Positions 35,336 through 50,300 of a DNA stretch of 64,000 nucleotides are shown here, one piece after another. The DNA is from Heliocidaris tuberculata (Eukaryota > Echinodermata > Echinoidea > Camarodonta > Echinometridae): contig CM046848.1 of NCBI GenBank assembly GCA_025618425.1, positions 29,634,592 to 29,698,591 of the forward strand. The letters are read 5' to 3'. Both the position numbers and the translations under genes were made by a program. Under the pieces are notes generated by a model. The model saw nothing but the letters and a program-made list of their open reading frames with translations. It had not been told where the DNA came from and did no database searches. Position 1 is the first letter of the stretch, and every line of letters starts with the position of its first letter.

Positions 35336-38300
35336 ATGGGTAAGCCAGGGAAACAATGTCCACATTCAGCAACTGTAGAGAGATTCTTACAGGAACATCT
35401 TCTTGGCTTCAAACAGGTAGGTAATTAAAAAAATATATCATTACAAAACTCTCTTTACCTTAAGCACCTGGCAAAGTATTATCAGTAATTTATGATATGT
35501 CTCTGCAGATCTATATCTTTTGTATGTAGATTAAAATTTCAAGCAATAATTAATTAATTTATTGATCAAAATTGTATGAATTTTTAAAATTTACCAATTT
35601 ACCAAAATATTTTAAATATTTTTCCATTTGTTTTTGTAGATTTAAATGTTTTTGTTTCTAAACTTATTTGTGAAGCAAATTCTATAACCATGTTAAGGTT
35701 ATCGATAAGACTCAAATAATTTGCTGTCTATTTTATTCAGCTGAGTGTGTCAGGAGCAAGGTAATAATGTTCTGGTTACCCTCATGAACTGAAAACTATT
35801 TGGGGAAACTTTGTCTCAAATTTCATCCTGTTTCCCTAACCAGTGTCTTTAACCCTTTCGAGAGAATTGACCACATTTTGTGGTTTGGCTCAATAACTTT
35901 TGATTCAGAGCTCCAAAAAATATATACCAGATGAATGAGTAGAAAGAGCAAAAATGTCTGCACATACTGTGTCCACTTTGTTCCATGACCATATTGCATT
36001 TGATGCCAGGAATTTTAAAAAGGAGAATAAGCTTTAAAATCTTTAAATTGGCAACACATTGAGAGGCTCAAAATCATTGTTTGTTTTTTTCAAAATTGGC
36101 AACTTTTCCAACTTTTCGATAGTTTTTAACCATGTATGTTGTTTTCAAAGACATTACACTCTATTAGAGCCATGTAATATTTAAAGAAAAATATTTTTGT
36201 TGCCAATTTGAAGTACAAAATATGTAATCTGTCTAAAAGGTCTTAAAATAGATATAATATTTAGGAGGACTCTTAAAGAAAGAAGTTGAAGATTTGGCCT
36301 CTGCCTCAGGACTTATTTTCCCCAATTGTTTTCAATAATCAAGCTACCTTTTCTTTAAATATAGGGACGTTGCCATGACTGTGATGCCAAAGGGCCTAAT
36401 CTGTGGTTGTGTTTAGAGGTGAGTTTTACTGGTTTCATAATACACGATGTTTATTGATACATCATAATATACAGATAAATTTAACCTTTATACAAAGTTT
36501 GCATGAGTGGAATCAGAGAAACAGCTAAGAGAAAGTTTGAGATATATTGTACAAAAGAGAAGAGAGTTGTGATTTTTAAAAGAAGTTTTGCTCACTTATG
36601 ATATGGATATTATCCTATTGGTGGTCTGGTCATCTTAAAACACTCTTTTCTCAATATCTGTGATAGAACCAGCCTTCTCGCCAGTACATAACACCCTTGG
36701 TGTTGATACCAACGGCAGGGAATTTCTGAAAATAAAAGCCATGTTTAGATTCCCAGAACAAGGGTACCGACATGGGTAATAAATCAGTCACTGCCTACTT
36801 TCAATCTCCAAAGTTGTTTTGGTCCTTCTATGGATATACATGTACTTCCGAACGGATATGAACGGTAGTATATCCGTGGTCCTTCCTAACCACCTCCCTC
36901 GGATGTCATAAGGCCATATTTCACTCAATATGGACCAATAAATGTGTCAGTGCATACTTTCAACCTGCAAAATTGCTTTGGTCCTCTCACATCACCCCCA
37001 TGGGATTCGGTATAGCCATATTTCTGTCAATTTGAACCATGAGTAAACTATTTTCTGCAGAGAAGCCTGGATGGAACAGGTGTATTTTAGTGATATATTA
37101 TTTTACATTTCTGCTCCGAAATGTGATTTTTACTAAAGTAAAATTGAGAAGAGGGATATTTTAAGTATTTCTTATTGCAAAACAATGGAACATGTCATTC
37201 TCGTCAACTATTTGTTTATATACAGGTTGGTTGCAGGTATGTGGGATGCGGAGAATCAGCAGCGGATCATAGTTCAGATCACTCAGCGGTAAGTCCAGAA
37301 TATCTTCAACACCATTTCATTGTGGGCATTGCATCCGTGATCATGAAATATAATCATAATGACCCTGGAATGACCCCAATTTTTACTCGCACACGTATCT
37401 GTTTTGGTGGATGTGCTACTTGCTTTATTATAAAATCATACTGGTGCGCACATTATGTGTGCTCATATGAAAGCATATAGAGGTCAATTGTACTCTGTAC
37501 AAATAACCTTTATCAGCACATGCGCAAATTGTAATTATGAAGTCGCTTATTATTCCCTGACTACAGTTTAAATAGCCTCTTTTTGGATTTAAATAAAGGC
37601 ACATCGAGTGTGCAGTATGACTGAATTTAGAATATCCCAGTTCTGATATGTAAGTAATAGATTTGCTTTATGTACATAATGTTAATGATAATGTATTGAC
37701 GCACATATTTAGAAAGCACTACATATTCACCCAAAAGGGTACTCAGGACAATTACAATAAAAACTTATCCATAGGAAAGTTCTTTTCAGTACACATATTT
37801 TTATATTTTTCTTTGAATTATTTCTTTTCAGGGTTCAGATCATAAATTGACCATCAATCTCCTATCCCAACGTACCTGGTGCTATATCTGCGACTGTGAA
37901 GTATTCCCAGATGTCATCATCACCCCTAGCAAGACCAGGGCAAGCATGGTGGAGTATCCAGGGAGAAGACAGATCAGTATCCAGGGATCGGAACGCATCC
38001 CCCATTCTCATCAACATCATCACCATGGCAACACAGAGGAGGAGGAGATGGAGCATTCAGGAGCAGCTGCAGCTCCGGAATATTATCCTCAGTAAGGAGA
38101 ATTGATAAGAGCAGGAGAATTGATAAGAGCTTATGCATGAGACAACTAAAACAGCACATTTATGTTTCTTGTGTTGTCTTGATATCTATACTACCTCTTA
38201 TCGATGCCAGTAGAAGTAAAATTTTCTAATCTTTAAATGTATGGACAAATGAATAGATTTTGAATCTGAATTAATGCTTTGCAGACTAACTGCATATACA

Positions 38301-41300
38301 ATGTAGGTCACATCGAAACCTGTATCATACTTTTCTGCTAGGTTCATCATGTGAAAAAGATTCATTTGTTCTCAACACATTGTGTTATTAAGAGCCTTGT
38401 ACCAAAGAGACACAATCTGCTATTATTAATCAGTAGCTATGCTGATTTCTTTCTTTCTTTCTTTCTTTTTAGTCATCTTTAGTTTCTGTGATATGTTGGG
38501 TAGAAAAGATGGTTTCATATCAGCTTTTTGAAAATGTAATCTGAACCTGATTACAAGGATGGATTGTGACCTATGTACCGGTATTTCTGCCCAAGAGTGT
38601 CATTTTATCAAAGTTTTATCAAAATTTATTCTTCTGTAAGTGAGAAAATTCTTGTTTTGTAAGACTATAATGCAGTAGATCCTTGTGTTATTTAATGTTG
38701 GTGTATAAGAGGACTAACAGGACATGCTTTTCATTCTCTGTGATGTAACTTGTTTTCTTCCCAGAATTCCCATTTTCCGTACAGTGAACACACCCGTTAC
38801 ACAAGCCCTGGATGAGATAGCACGAGATGAAACCAAACCAAGAGGTATATATATAAATAAGATGATAATGATTAATACAAAGAATATCAGTATGACTTTA
38901 AAGAGGAATTGAGCCTCCAATGATAGTTGGCCTTTGGAGAGGAATTACACTCGGAAAAACAAATAAGTGAAAGTTTGAGATAAACCGGTCAGAGAAGAAG
39001 AAAGCTATATGATTAAGTTGTATTTGAACAGGGTGGCCCCATCAGTAAACAAAATACTGTTCTTCTTAGGGACCCTGTGTAAAATTGTTGTAAGTTGGGT
39101 TCATTAATGTTAACTAGTTCCTGTGTCTTCATAAGTTCTTAGAGTGAAAAATCATGATTCATGTTTTTGTTTGATCTAACCAGGGTTGACTGGACTGAAG
39201 AATTTAGGCAATACATGTTACTTGAATGCTGGCATACAAGCTCTCTCCAATTGGTAAGTAGCTCTTGCTATATTGTTTATCTTCTTGGCTGGTGTACCTG
39301 TTTTCCTATTTTTCTGTTTTGTTCTATTCCGGGATGTGAGAGTTCAGATTTTATTCTGATTTCAGACTTTCTTGCTCTCCACAAAACCCCATTTGAATGC
39401 ATTGAAAAGCACATCTTTTCAGACATTTCGAATTATTTCAGACTTGTTCTCACAGATGCTCTCACACCTCTCTATTATTACAAAATTCCTTGAAAATGAT
39501 GTATATAAACAAGAATGGACTGAGTGTACAGGAATTTTGTTCTTGCACCTTATATTTTCTAGGACTTTGAATCAAAAGTTATTGAGCCAAGCCACGAGAT
39601 AGGGGCGGTCATCCTGAATAGGTTAAAGAACCCCAAATTTCAATTAATCGATCAGACAGATATAATTTGTTTGATAACCTCTTTACACCACACTAAATGT
39701 GGAGCCGTTCTTTAATACCCAAGTTCATTCACTATCAGTCTGTTCTGTGTATCATGTAGCCCAGCATTTGCTCACTTCTTCCTGGAGTGCAGTGGGTTTG
39801 TGAAGACTGAGAAGAAGCCGTACCTCGCAGCTTCATATCAGAAACTTATGGAAGACATATGGGGAAGGAAGAGGTATGTATCCTTGCTATTCACTTCTAA
39901 GGTACTTCATCCCTTTTGCTGACTTACACGAAATTCCGTGAAATTTGAACAGGTTTAGTAGACATCCTGTGGATACTGCCCATGGAATTTCAAGGTCACA
40001 AGTTGTATAATTCCTTTGTAAGAAATGAAAATCTTGCTTTTGTCGCAGAGGGAGCTATTCAGAAATCAATGCAAGTACATGTACTAGTAATGGTCAAATA
40101 TAATTTCTAAAATTACGTGATATTTTTTTTTAGTCTTAAAAAATAAAGTGTTACCAAATTGTTGCTATTACATTCTTGAAAGCAAATCATAATCCTTTTC
40201 GGCACAAGTTTTCCAATTATAATTCGTTTGTAATTTATGGCATACGCACACAATTTCAAAATTTACAGCTGCCAAAGGGATGAAGTACCTTTAAAGCGCA
40301 TGTACAGTTTTGATAGCAAAAAGGAAATTGGAAAGAAATGTGTTAAATATAGTCTTATGTCGTTTTCCAAGTATCAAAAGATATTTGTATGAGACCATTT
40401 GGTATTCCATCAATGATTTCCAGTGAATTTTACCTTAAATATATGTAAGAAACGCTAGATGACAGGAATATACTGCCATACGCTAGGACCTTTCCACCCC
40501 GACAGCTCCTCGCACAACAATCTCGAGGCTGCAAACAAAGATAGCATGTATGTCACTGTGTGTAGGTTTTGAACGTGTGTATGGTGTATAGTGCACACTG
40601 AAGTTGTTGGGAGCTTATATCCCTGACCTAGCACCTAAATTATTGTTTGCGTTTCATTTCTTTAATATGCCTCTTTAGGACGTGAAATCTTCACAGTATC
40701 TTTGTATTGCTAGTATTCCGCTGTTTATCAACAAAAATCCAATAAATATGACGAAAAGTTTATGAAGGCTTACTATAACTAAACATTACCTTTAAAAACC
40801 TATCAAGACATGAGGTGGTAAACTGCCTAAAGAAAAAAGTGGCTTGTCGAAACTTAATTGGGGGGGGGGGGGAGAAAAAAAAAGAGCTGCATTCAACAAA
40901 GGCTTAATGTGGTGTACTCACTGATCTCTGTGTTTTGATATAGAGAAATGTAAAGCACACCATGGTTGTTACCTCATTAGATTCACAGTAGTCTTTTTTA
41001 GTGGGTTCCTGCCTCATTTCTGAATGGACCTTTAAAAGCTGTTGACAAGCAGGGTTGGGCGGTAAATACCGGTGGCGGTAATTACCGGCGGTAAATACCG
41101 GTAAATACCGTCCGGTAAATACCGTCCGGTAAATACCGTCCGGTAAATATGATGGGCGTCCGGTAAATATGTAAAAAACGGGAAATATGATTTTAATTCT
41201 TTATTTATTAATAATTTTACTTGTTTTTAGCCTCAACAACTGAAAATATTGTTCTGAAATAATTAGCAGCACAACACTCATAGCAGAAACACACAAACAA

Positions 41301-44300
41301 ATTTATTAAATCCACACTGCATACATGTACACACCCATACACACATACATGTACAACACACATGCACAAACTCAAATTCATTTCTCCAGGGGTTAAACTT
41401 TTTACATTATCTCATTACAATATGATTTTTGTTTTCAATTGTGAATAAAGCTCAGAATATGAATTATATTATGCATACAGTGCATGCTCTTGAGTTGAAT
41501 ATACCTTAATACGTATGTGAATCAATAGCTTTAGAATTTCTCAACTGCATTATATGTCACGGAGGCCGTAGGCCGAGGTGAACATGTATATATAGTGCAC
41601 GAGAGAAATTCTTTATCTATGGATGCACATTTTACGGTATAATTTGACGAAAATGATCATGTACTATGCATTATAGAAAATGGGAAACTGCTTGTGGGAT
41701 CGGAACTCACGAAACTCTACATTTCAGCATTCATTGATAAAGTGCAACAAACTCTGTATTATCGATTAATTTGTATCGTTATTGATCTCTGCCTATGGGA
41801 GTTTGTACACAAAATATACACACACAAAATCACACACACCACACCCACACACACAAATAGAACACACCAGAGCGGGAAATATAACACGTTATATTGCACG
41901 GTCGTGACATATAACGAATTACGCACTGGCAAGACCCACATCTTACCAATCAGAAACCTTGTTTCATACAACCCATCTTATATTCTACTGTATGTAATTG
42001 GTTTTTGTAACAATAGTGTATCAAAGATTTTGTATACATGTGTACTAGTGATTGCTGGTTTTGAACTTTTGATAAAACGTTTACAGGAAAAAAAAAAATA
42101 TTAATATAGCCAAAATAACAGACATAGACAAACACACGAACAAACACACACACACACACCCACACACACAAATAGTACACACCAGAGCAACCATACTCAC
42201 CACCATTGTTATTATGTTCAAAATTGGACAATCCCTATGAACAAGTGAGTGGAAAAATATATTTCCCGGTATTTCCCAGTAAAAAGCGGTAAATACCAGT
42301 AAAAAGCGGTAAATACCGGTAAATACCGCTTATTTCCCGGCGTCCGGGAAATAAGCCTCCGAAGCGGGAAATATGCCAACCCTGTTGACAAGATATAAAA
42401 TCTTCCGTTTTGAATCATTCATTATTTATAATTTAGAATGATAAATGAGGATTTTGCCTTTCAGTTTGTTTGGAATGCGCATTCGACACAAACTTTTCTA
42501 GATTATCTGGTTTATTTAGTACATTTTCTTTCAGGAAGGCTGAGCGCCCGCCAAAATTGTAATGAAAACGAGAAGTATTTATTTTGGGGAAAACCCAGTG
42601 TTTGGCTGTTATACAGGCAATTATTTCCTTTTGTTCTTTGTTTATTCAGACCCAGTTATTTGATTCCATCAAGTCTTGTGAACAGTGTGAAAGCTGTGTT
42701 TCCTATGTTCAAGGGCTTTACTCAACAGGTAAGAATCTATATCACTTTGAATAGTAGGGTTTTCACAGGGCACGCAAACGATTCGCGAAGGATGCGAATG
42801 TTGACAAAAATATACGCACGACCTACTCATGACATGCGTGATGTTCACAAAATCTTTGTGAAACCCGAAACACAGAACAAGTGTATGAGACCATCAAATG
42901 TTTTGGAAGACACTTGATATCAGTACCTAATTCAGTATATCTGATTGTCCAGATGTTCGACTTTTTAAAAAAATTTCCATAATTATGCAAGTTTTCCCAA
43001 AATTTCATTAAGTTTGAATATATTTCAGGTCAAAGGCCATCAGCATTATGTCTGTACCTTTTAGGTACAAGTAGTATGTCTATACACAATTTTGATTTGT
43101 GAAAACAATGAACCAGTGGATTCTAATGGCTTGATGTATTTCACATATGGCAGGATTCACAAGAGTTCCTTCGCTGCATCATGGATCGTCTCCATGAGGA
43201 GCTGAAGGAGCCGGTGTACCCAGAACCCGAGGACGACACTGACGATGAAGGAGGCAAGGATAGTCAAGAAAAGGACCAGCAGACGTCCACCCGATGGCGA
43301 ACCCGTGCCGGTTCCCCATCCCTCGACACATCCTACCACCGTACTCGCTCCAACGAATCCTTAAGCATCTCGGAGGAGATGGAGACAGGAAGCCTGCCAG
43401 ATAACGATTTATACCATGCCCAATCTCAGGAGGACATTGATGAGAGGACATCCCTTCATCATGGGTCTTCTGGGGGTGGGGAGGAATCCAGGAGCCATGG
43501 GCCAGATAAGAACCATCCTCATCGGAAGAGGACGACAGATTCTTTTTCAGAGATGGACCCGCTTCATCCTAACCCTGTACCAAGCAGAGGTATTAATTTT
43601 GTTTTAGAGAATTCGATTTCATTTTTAGCTTTGTTTGGATAAGCCTCTGCTTCATAAGTAGGACCTTTCGTCGTAGCTAAACTTTTGAGTTTGTTGAATC
43701 AAGCATCTGTGTGGATTGTAACACCAATGATTTGTCATGGTTAGTGGGCTTGCTATATGAAATCTTTAGCTTTCCAACATGACATTACCTGAATTTAGGG
43801 TACTTCTTACAATTGGAAATGAGTCATTCATTTTGACAAAAGATGTGAAACTCATGCTTTTATACATCTGTATGTAGCTCCCTTGAAGGAGGCTCTCATG
43901 TTGCAAAGTTTACTATCTTTAGATTACTACAAAATGTAGATAGAAGTGAGAGTATTTTATTATGTACCTGTCAGAATATTTAGCTTGCCAATGTAATTTA
44001 ATCAATGAATCAATTTTAACTAGAAATTTAATTCGTCACTGAAGACGAATTAGGTGGTCTGTCACTGTGGCAAATTGCTTTGTCAGATGTGATAATATTT
44101 CTGCAAGATTATAATCATAATGTTGACGACAATGATGATAAGATGGTCATATAAGTGATGACAATGACGATAATGATGTATTGATAACGATGATCATAAT
44201 GACAAAAATAATGGCAATAACCACGATAACCTAAGTGGCATAGCGCCCCTTCAAGTTCCATTTTAATGGGCGATTTTTCGAAAAGTGCTTGAAATGGCAT

Positions 44301-47300
44301 GAAACGTCTGCAAAGTGAATTTGGGAGGATTTGGATCATTTCTAAATTTTGCGCGCGCACGGACGCGCGGACGCGCGGACGTACGCGTACGTGCGCGTTT
44401 AACGAAATGACCTTGACTGGAATGACAGTGACCTTAACCATGCCAAATATGAAAGAGAAATGACATTTCGTTATGAACATATGACCATAAGTTGATTTTC
44501 ACAAAATGGCGCCTGGATGACGTCACAATAACCTGATGACCTTGAAAAAGATGTAGGAACTTGACCTTATTAGGACTGATGACTGACGAAAATATGAAGA
44601 AAATTGACCGAGCCGATTTGGAGAAATCGGGATAACGAACTGGACGATTTGATATTGCAGGACATGTGGGAGATTATCCCCTTAGCTTTAATACACGACA
44701 GGGAACGAGATTGTACACAAACTACTGCACACTAATTTCCAATAGACATAACACGCAAAATTAGGCAGTTTATTACATTGTTTGTGATGGTATATGTTAT
44801 AATAGTCGAAGAAGATGGTAAAATGAAAGGCAAAAAAAAAAAAGTGAAGAAATTTTTTTTTTTTTTAAATGGACCCACCGGGAGTCGAACCGGGGTCGCC
44901 GGAATGGGAGGCAAGTGCTTTACCAATGGACCAAAATATTTCCAATAGAGATAACACGTAAACGAAATACGGGATTCTGAAATCACATTTTGTAGTTTAA
45001 AAATGGGCATGATCCCGACATCTGGAGGGCACACTTGTGAAAGCTTATAGTCTCAGCTATAACATACTAAAATTTGGAAGAAAATCGAGCAGAAATTACA
45101 GAGATACTGCTCAAAGAAGACGGGAATGTAGAATCAAGATTTGAGAAAAAGTCATCTCCCATAGACAATACACATAAAATGTGAAAAATTGACATGCCTC
45201 CTTTTATCGCAAAAATACGCCATGATACCTTTGCCAAAATGAAAAATGGTGATTACTGATCTTGTAGAGAATCGTCTCAGCTACAACATATCCAAATTTC
45301 AGCGAAAAACAACCAATATTAAAGGAGTTAGATAAATTCGTATAAATTTGATGACGTTATTTTTTCAAAATCGAATTTTTGAGTTCATATGCAAATATGA
45401 CGACGTTCCGATCGATCGACCCCCAAATTTTTTTCATGAATTATAATCTACAACTCATAGGCTTTCAGAAAATGTAAAAAAAATGGGGGGTGTCCAGGCT
45501 TCCTGACGAGCTATGGCGGATTGAAGACAGGCATGTTTTTACCACTTTTTACATTATTTTGCCCATTGACGCGCGCGTGTGGCCTTATGGCACGTCGAGA
45601 ATGACTGTAAATAGTTGGAAATTGTCAAGAATTGTGTTAGGAATACAAACCATGCGAAAAAAACGGCGTTTTTACGTTTCGTACGTGCTGCGCGCGCGCG
45701 GACGGTCACGCATGGAAAATTTTGAAATGCTTAAAATGGCCTGAAACGTACTCTAATTTGATCAAAAAGTGATTTTGAGCATTTTTAAATTTTGACGCGT
45801 GCGTACGTGCACGTCATGATGCGTGCGCAAATTTTGATGACATTTTATGTTGACCCTTGACCTGAAGTTTATGTGTATCAAATATGGTTCATTTTTGATG
45901 GCTTGTTATGAAGATATGATCGATAATGTGATTTCACAAAATGGCGCCTGGATGACGTCACGATGACCCAATGACCTTGAAAAAGTTACGGGAACTTGAT
46001 CTCATGGAGCCTGATGACTGACGAAAATTTCATGAAAATTGACATTGTCAATTTTCCGGAATCCTCTTCACAAAAAAGTGTACGGAAGGAATAAAAATAA
46101 ATAATAAATAAATAAATAATGAAAGAAAATTCTGATGAAATTAAAAGGTGATCTGTCGATACCGACAGACCACCTAATTAAATAAAGAGTTTAAGATATG
46201 GAATATGTAGGCTGATTCCTTTCCATCTTTTTTATGTGCTACTTCTGTTTAATAGTGAATAGCCGAACACGTACCACATCGTCGACTAGCGGCAAGTATG
46301 ATCGGGAGATCTATGATAGCGAGAAGGACATTGATGAGATGGCTTCTGGTGATCAGGCGATGAACAATAGCAGAGAGCATGGTACGATTTTAACTCCTGT
46401 CTTTTACAGATTTGTCCTCTCCACCCTCTCTCTCCTTTCCTCGATCCTGCAATTTGCAATAGTTTCTTGCACTTTAATAAAATTTTTTGTTTTTACAGTA
46501 CTCATTGTGCCATCTCATATTTCATGAGGAATAAGTTCTATTATTATCCCAGGTATAAGGCTCACAGCACGTCCAAACCCTACGTTTAGTATTCTTATTG
46601 TTGTTCAGAACCTGAATTAGTAGATTTTATTTGTCGAAATGCCCATATTTAGTGCTATAACGATTTATTTCCAATCGATCGTGTAGTGTGGTGGTGGGCT
46701 TAAACCATTCTGATGAACTTATTCAGCAATCATATTTCATTTCTTTGGACTTGGTATTTAATACAGTGAAGAAGAAGAAGCAACCACCCAGGTATCGTAG
46801 CATCATCTCTGATGTCTTCGACGGGAAGATCTTGAGCTCTGTCCAATGTCTCACCTGTGAAAATGTAAGTTCCGATCAAACCTCTCCTCCACATTGTTCA
46901 GGACTGACAGGAAGTTTTAAGAAGTACAGTTGATTAGTTTTTCTTATATATCTTATATTCTCATATTTTTCTCATATTGCTACATTTTTGTAGCAAAAGG
47001 TCATGTATCCAAAGAGAATAGTCACAGGCAGAGACTGTCTAAAAGCTTTCTAATTGCTAATTTACATGGGAAAACAATTTGGTTTTAAACTTTTCAACAT
47101 GTTGCCAATTAAACGAATTTAATGCTTATGATTCCTTCAAAATTTCTGGTGTCAAACACCATTTGGTAGTGCACCAAAAATGGACACAGTGTGCCCAGAA
47201 ATCGTCGGTCTTTCTGCTCATTCATCTGGTATATATTTCTTACGGCTCTGAATCAGTATTTATTGCTTTGTCCTTGGTTAAAACTAGATCTCATGTCAGA

Positions 47301-50300
47301 AAGAGACATTCCAGGACCTTTCCCTGCCTATCCCTGGGAAAGAGGACCTAGCCCGGATTCAGGGCATGCCAAACAAGTCGACAGTCTCCTGCGCTGATAC
47401 CCACAGGAATGCAGGCTGGATTGCGTGGTTCTATAGCTTCATACCAGTGTAAGTAGAAACAGTAGAGAGATGCAGAGAGAAAGAGCAAGTGAGTGAGAGA
47501 GAGAGTGAGAGAGACAGAGACAAACAAAACTTTAATAAAGGTACTGCATCCCTTTTGTGGCACTAAATTTGGAAGTTGTGTGAGTGTGCAATAAATTCCA
47601 AAAGAATTATAATTTGCTTTTAAGTAAGTAATCACAACAGTTTGATAACACTTTTCGACTCAAAAACAATTGTGCTATTAATTTCTTTTTTTTTTACCCT
47701 TACTAGTAAATGTACTTGCATTGATTTCTGAATACCTCCCTCTGCAACAAAAGTAAGATTTTCATTTCCTACAAGGGAGTTACAGAACTTGTGACCTTAA
47801 AATATCATGGGCATTATCTACAGAATGTTTACTAAACCTGTGCAAAGTTTGGAATTTTGCGTCAGTCTGCAAAAGGGATGAAGTACCTTTAATATCTTTA
47901 ATATCTTTTACTCTATTTTCATTTTGTTATTTCAGGAGCTGGATATGGGGTCCTAACATCACCCTAGACAACTGCTTGGCAGCTTTCTTCTCTGCTGATG
48001 AACTCAAAGGTAAAGCCCACTGCTAGCAATATGATCTACTTGCATTCCAACTCTGATTTGATTATAGTCTGACTGACATTTCAATATCATTATTTTTACA
48101 TTTTGCATTGATCTATTTATTTTATTTAAAAAAAAGTTGTTTAGCTTCAAGAAATTTCTTTGTACCTTCAGTAGAAATGAACCATAATGATGTTCTAATA
48201 TTCCCATAGAAAAGAGCTTTTTGTACTAGTTTAATTTTTTTTTTTTTTTAAGTTGTTTAGCTTCAAGAAAATTCTTTGTACCTTCAATAGAAATGAACCA
48301 TAATGATGTACTAATATTCCCATAGAAAAGAGCTTTTTGTACTAATTTAATCTTTTATCATGTATCTGAATTTTCACTCTCCAAAAGCTAGGAATTCTGT
48401 TTGATTTTGAATATTTCTTTGAAATTATGATCTGATTCTATGTGTGTCTCATATGTGCAGGTGACAACATGTATAGCTGTGAAAAGTGTAAGAAGTAAGT
48501 ATGCATTCTCATTTCATAATTTTTCAAAATCTAGTTAAATTCTCTTTCTTTTTTAATTTGAAGTTATAAAATATCAAAATATTTAAATGATGTATCCATG
48601 GATACGGTATAACAAAACTGGTGCTATGCTCTATTTTTCAATGTAATATAATTTTATGCTCTCTTTTCAATGCCTGGACCTATGTGCATAGTTTGAATTG
48701 TTCTTCACTATTTGTGAAAGGGAAATCCAACCTTATAGCAAGTTGCTTTGAAAGAAAGTGGAAAAATCAGAGAAGCAGGTTGGTGAAAGTTTGAACGAAA
48801 TTGGACAAGCAATAAGAAAGTTATGAATGTTTGAAAGTTGTAATCACTATACATATGGGAATTTCAAATTGGCCAAATAGGTAATGTCACTGTGATGTAG
48901 CTGTGGACAACTCCCCTATTCACTCCAACACACAAAATGACTAAAATGTCACTTTTTTCAAAATGTATTACTCAGTAGGATCTCTTTCTTTCATGAGGAC
49001 CTATAACAATATGCTATCTCCAATATATTTTGAGCACTACCCTGAGGGTAAAAGCGCCTTGAAGAAAACCGCAAATTAATTATATTTTTGTGCATGACAA
49101 ATGGAAGAGTTGTCCACAAACATGTCACAATTGAATCACCAAATTGCCAATTTGAGATTCGCATAGATGTAGTGATCTCATTTTTCAAACATCCATAACT
49201 TTCTTATTCTTTGTCTGATTTCTTTCAAACTTTCACTATCCAGTTTTTCTTATTTTTCTGCTTTCACACAAATCATCTCATTACCAAAGTTGGATTGCCC
49301 TTGAAGTTTCAATTTTCTAGTCATCTCAAGGTTTATACTTCACTGTATGCCATACAATCTGCTTGCTCTCCTACTCAGACTCAGAAATGGAGTGAAGTAT
49401 GTGCAAGTCTTGGAACTACCAGAAATCCTGTGCATCCATCTGAAACGATTCCGTCATGAATCCTTCGCTTCTTACTCCTCTAAGATAAACAACTACGTGT
49501 CCTTTCCACTCGACAGCCTCGATATGACACCCTACCTGGCAAAAGGTTAGAGGACAAACTTACTAATGTTGTCCAAGTTGAAAGTATGCATTTGCATATT
49601 CATTACCATTGTTGATTCCATTACTGACAAGAATTTGCCCTTGGTATTTTGTTTTTCTGAAATCACACATGCTTGGTTTTGGCACCAAGCAGGCTTCTCA
49701 GCAGAAAATAGTTTACATGTGGATCAAATGGACAGAAATATGGCTTTACCGAATCCCATTGGGGTGATCTGAAAGGACCAAAGCAATTTTGCAGGTTGAA
49801 AGTATGTATTGACTTGTTTATTGATCCATATTGAGTGAAATATGGCCTTATGACATCCTAGGGAGATGGTTTAGGAGGACCAAAACAACTTTGGAGATTG
49901 AAAGTAGGCCTTGACTGATTTATTACTCTTGTCGGTACCCTTGTTGGGAGAACCTTCATTTCTGAAATTCCTCACACTTTTTTTCAGCACCAAGTGTGTT
50001 ATGTACTGGTGAGAAGGCTGGCACCAGTACATAACATAAGTTATAGACTGGCAAGAACCCTGATGGGGTATTGGTAGAATTTCACTTCTAGTCATCAGAT
50101 TATAATTGATGTTTTAGTCTTAGTGTATGACCCCATGACAAGGAAAGTTTTTGGCAGAAGGGCATAATTATGAGGACCCCTTTAACCCTTTGCACACGGG
50201 AACCGAGTGGTGTCTGTATTAAACCTATAAGAATAAGAAAATTCAGTAGTCAACGGGTTAATAACACAATGCCAAAAAATTGGTTACTATTTCCCAAAAT

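Noticed and set aside
41694..42917. ORFs of 136 and 159 codons in a USP20 intron
   Set aside because: The first is inside the hAT element and CA-rich; the second reads across the true exon 42650-42728 in the wrong frame.
44870..44933. Functional tRNA-Gly
   Set aside because: The 5' acceptor strand does not pair with the 3' strand; listed as a pseudo-tRNA.
46865..46932. Reading through the USP20 donor gives CENVSS, similar to the human CDRVST
   Set aside because: The bases are GTAAGT, a strong donor. Using acceptor 47287 gives [11 protein letters not shown], which aligns with the human sequence and keeps phase.
47289..47300. Alternative acceptor CAG at 47300 for the USP20 exon
   Set aside because: It would drop four conserved-position residues; the TAG at 47287 fits the family alignment better, though both keep the frame.
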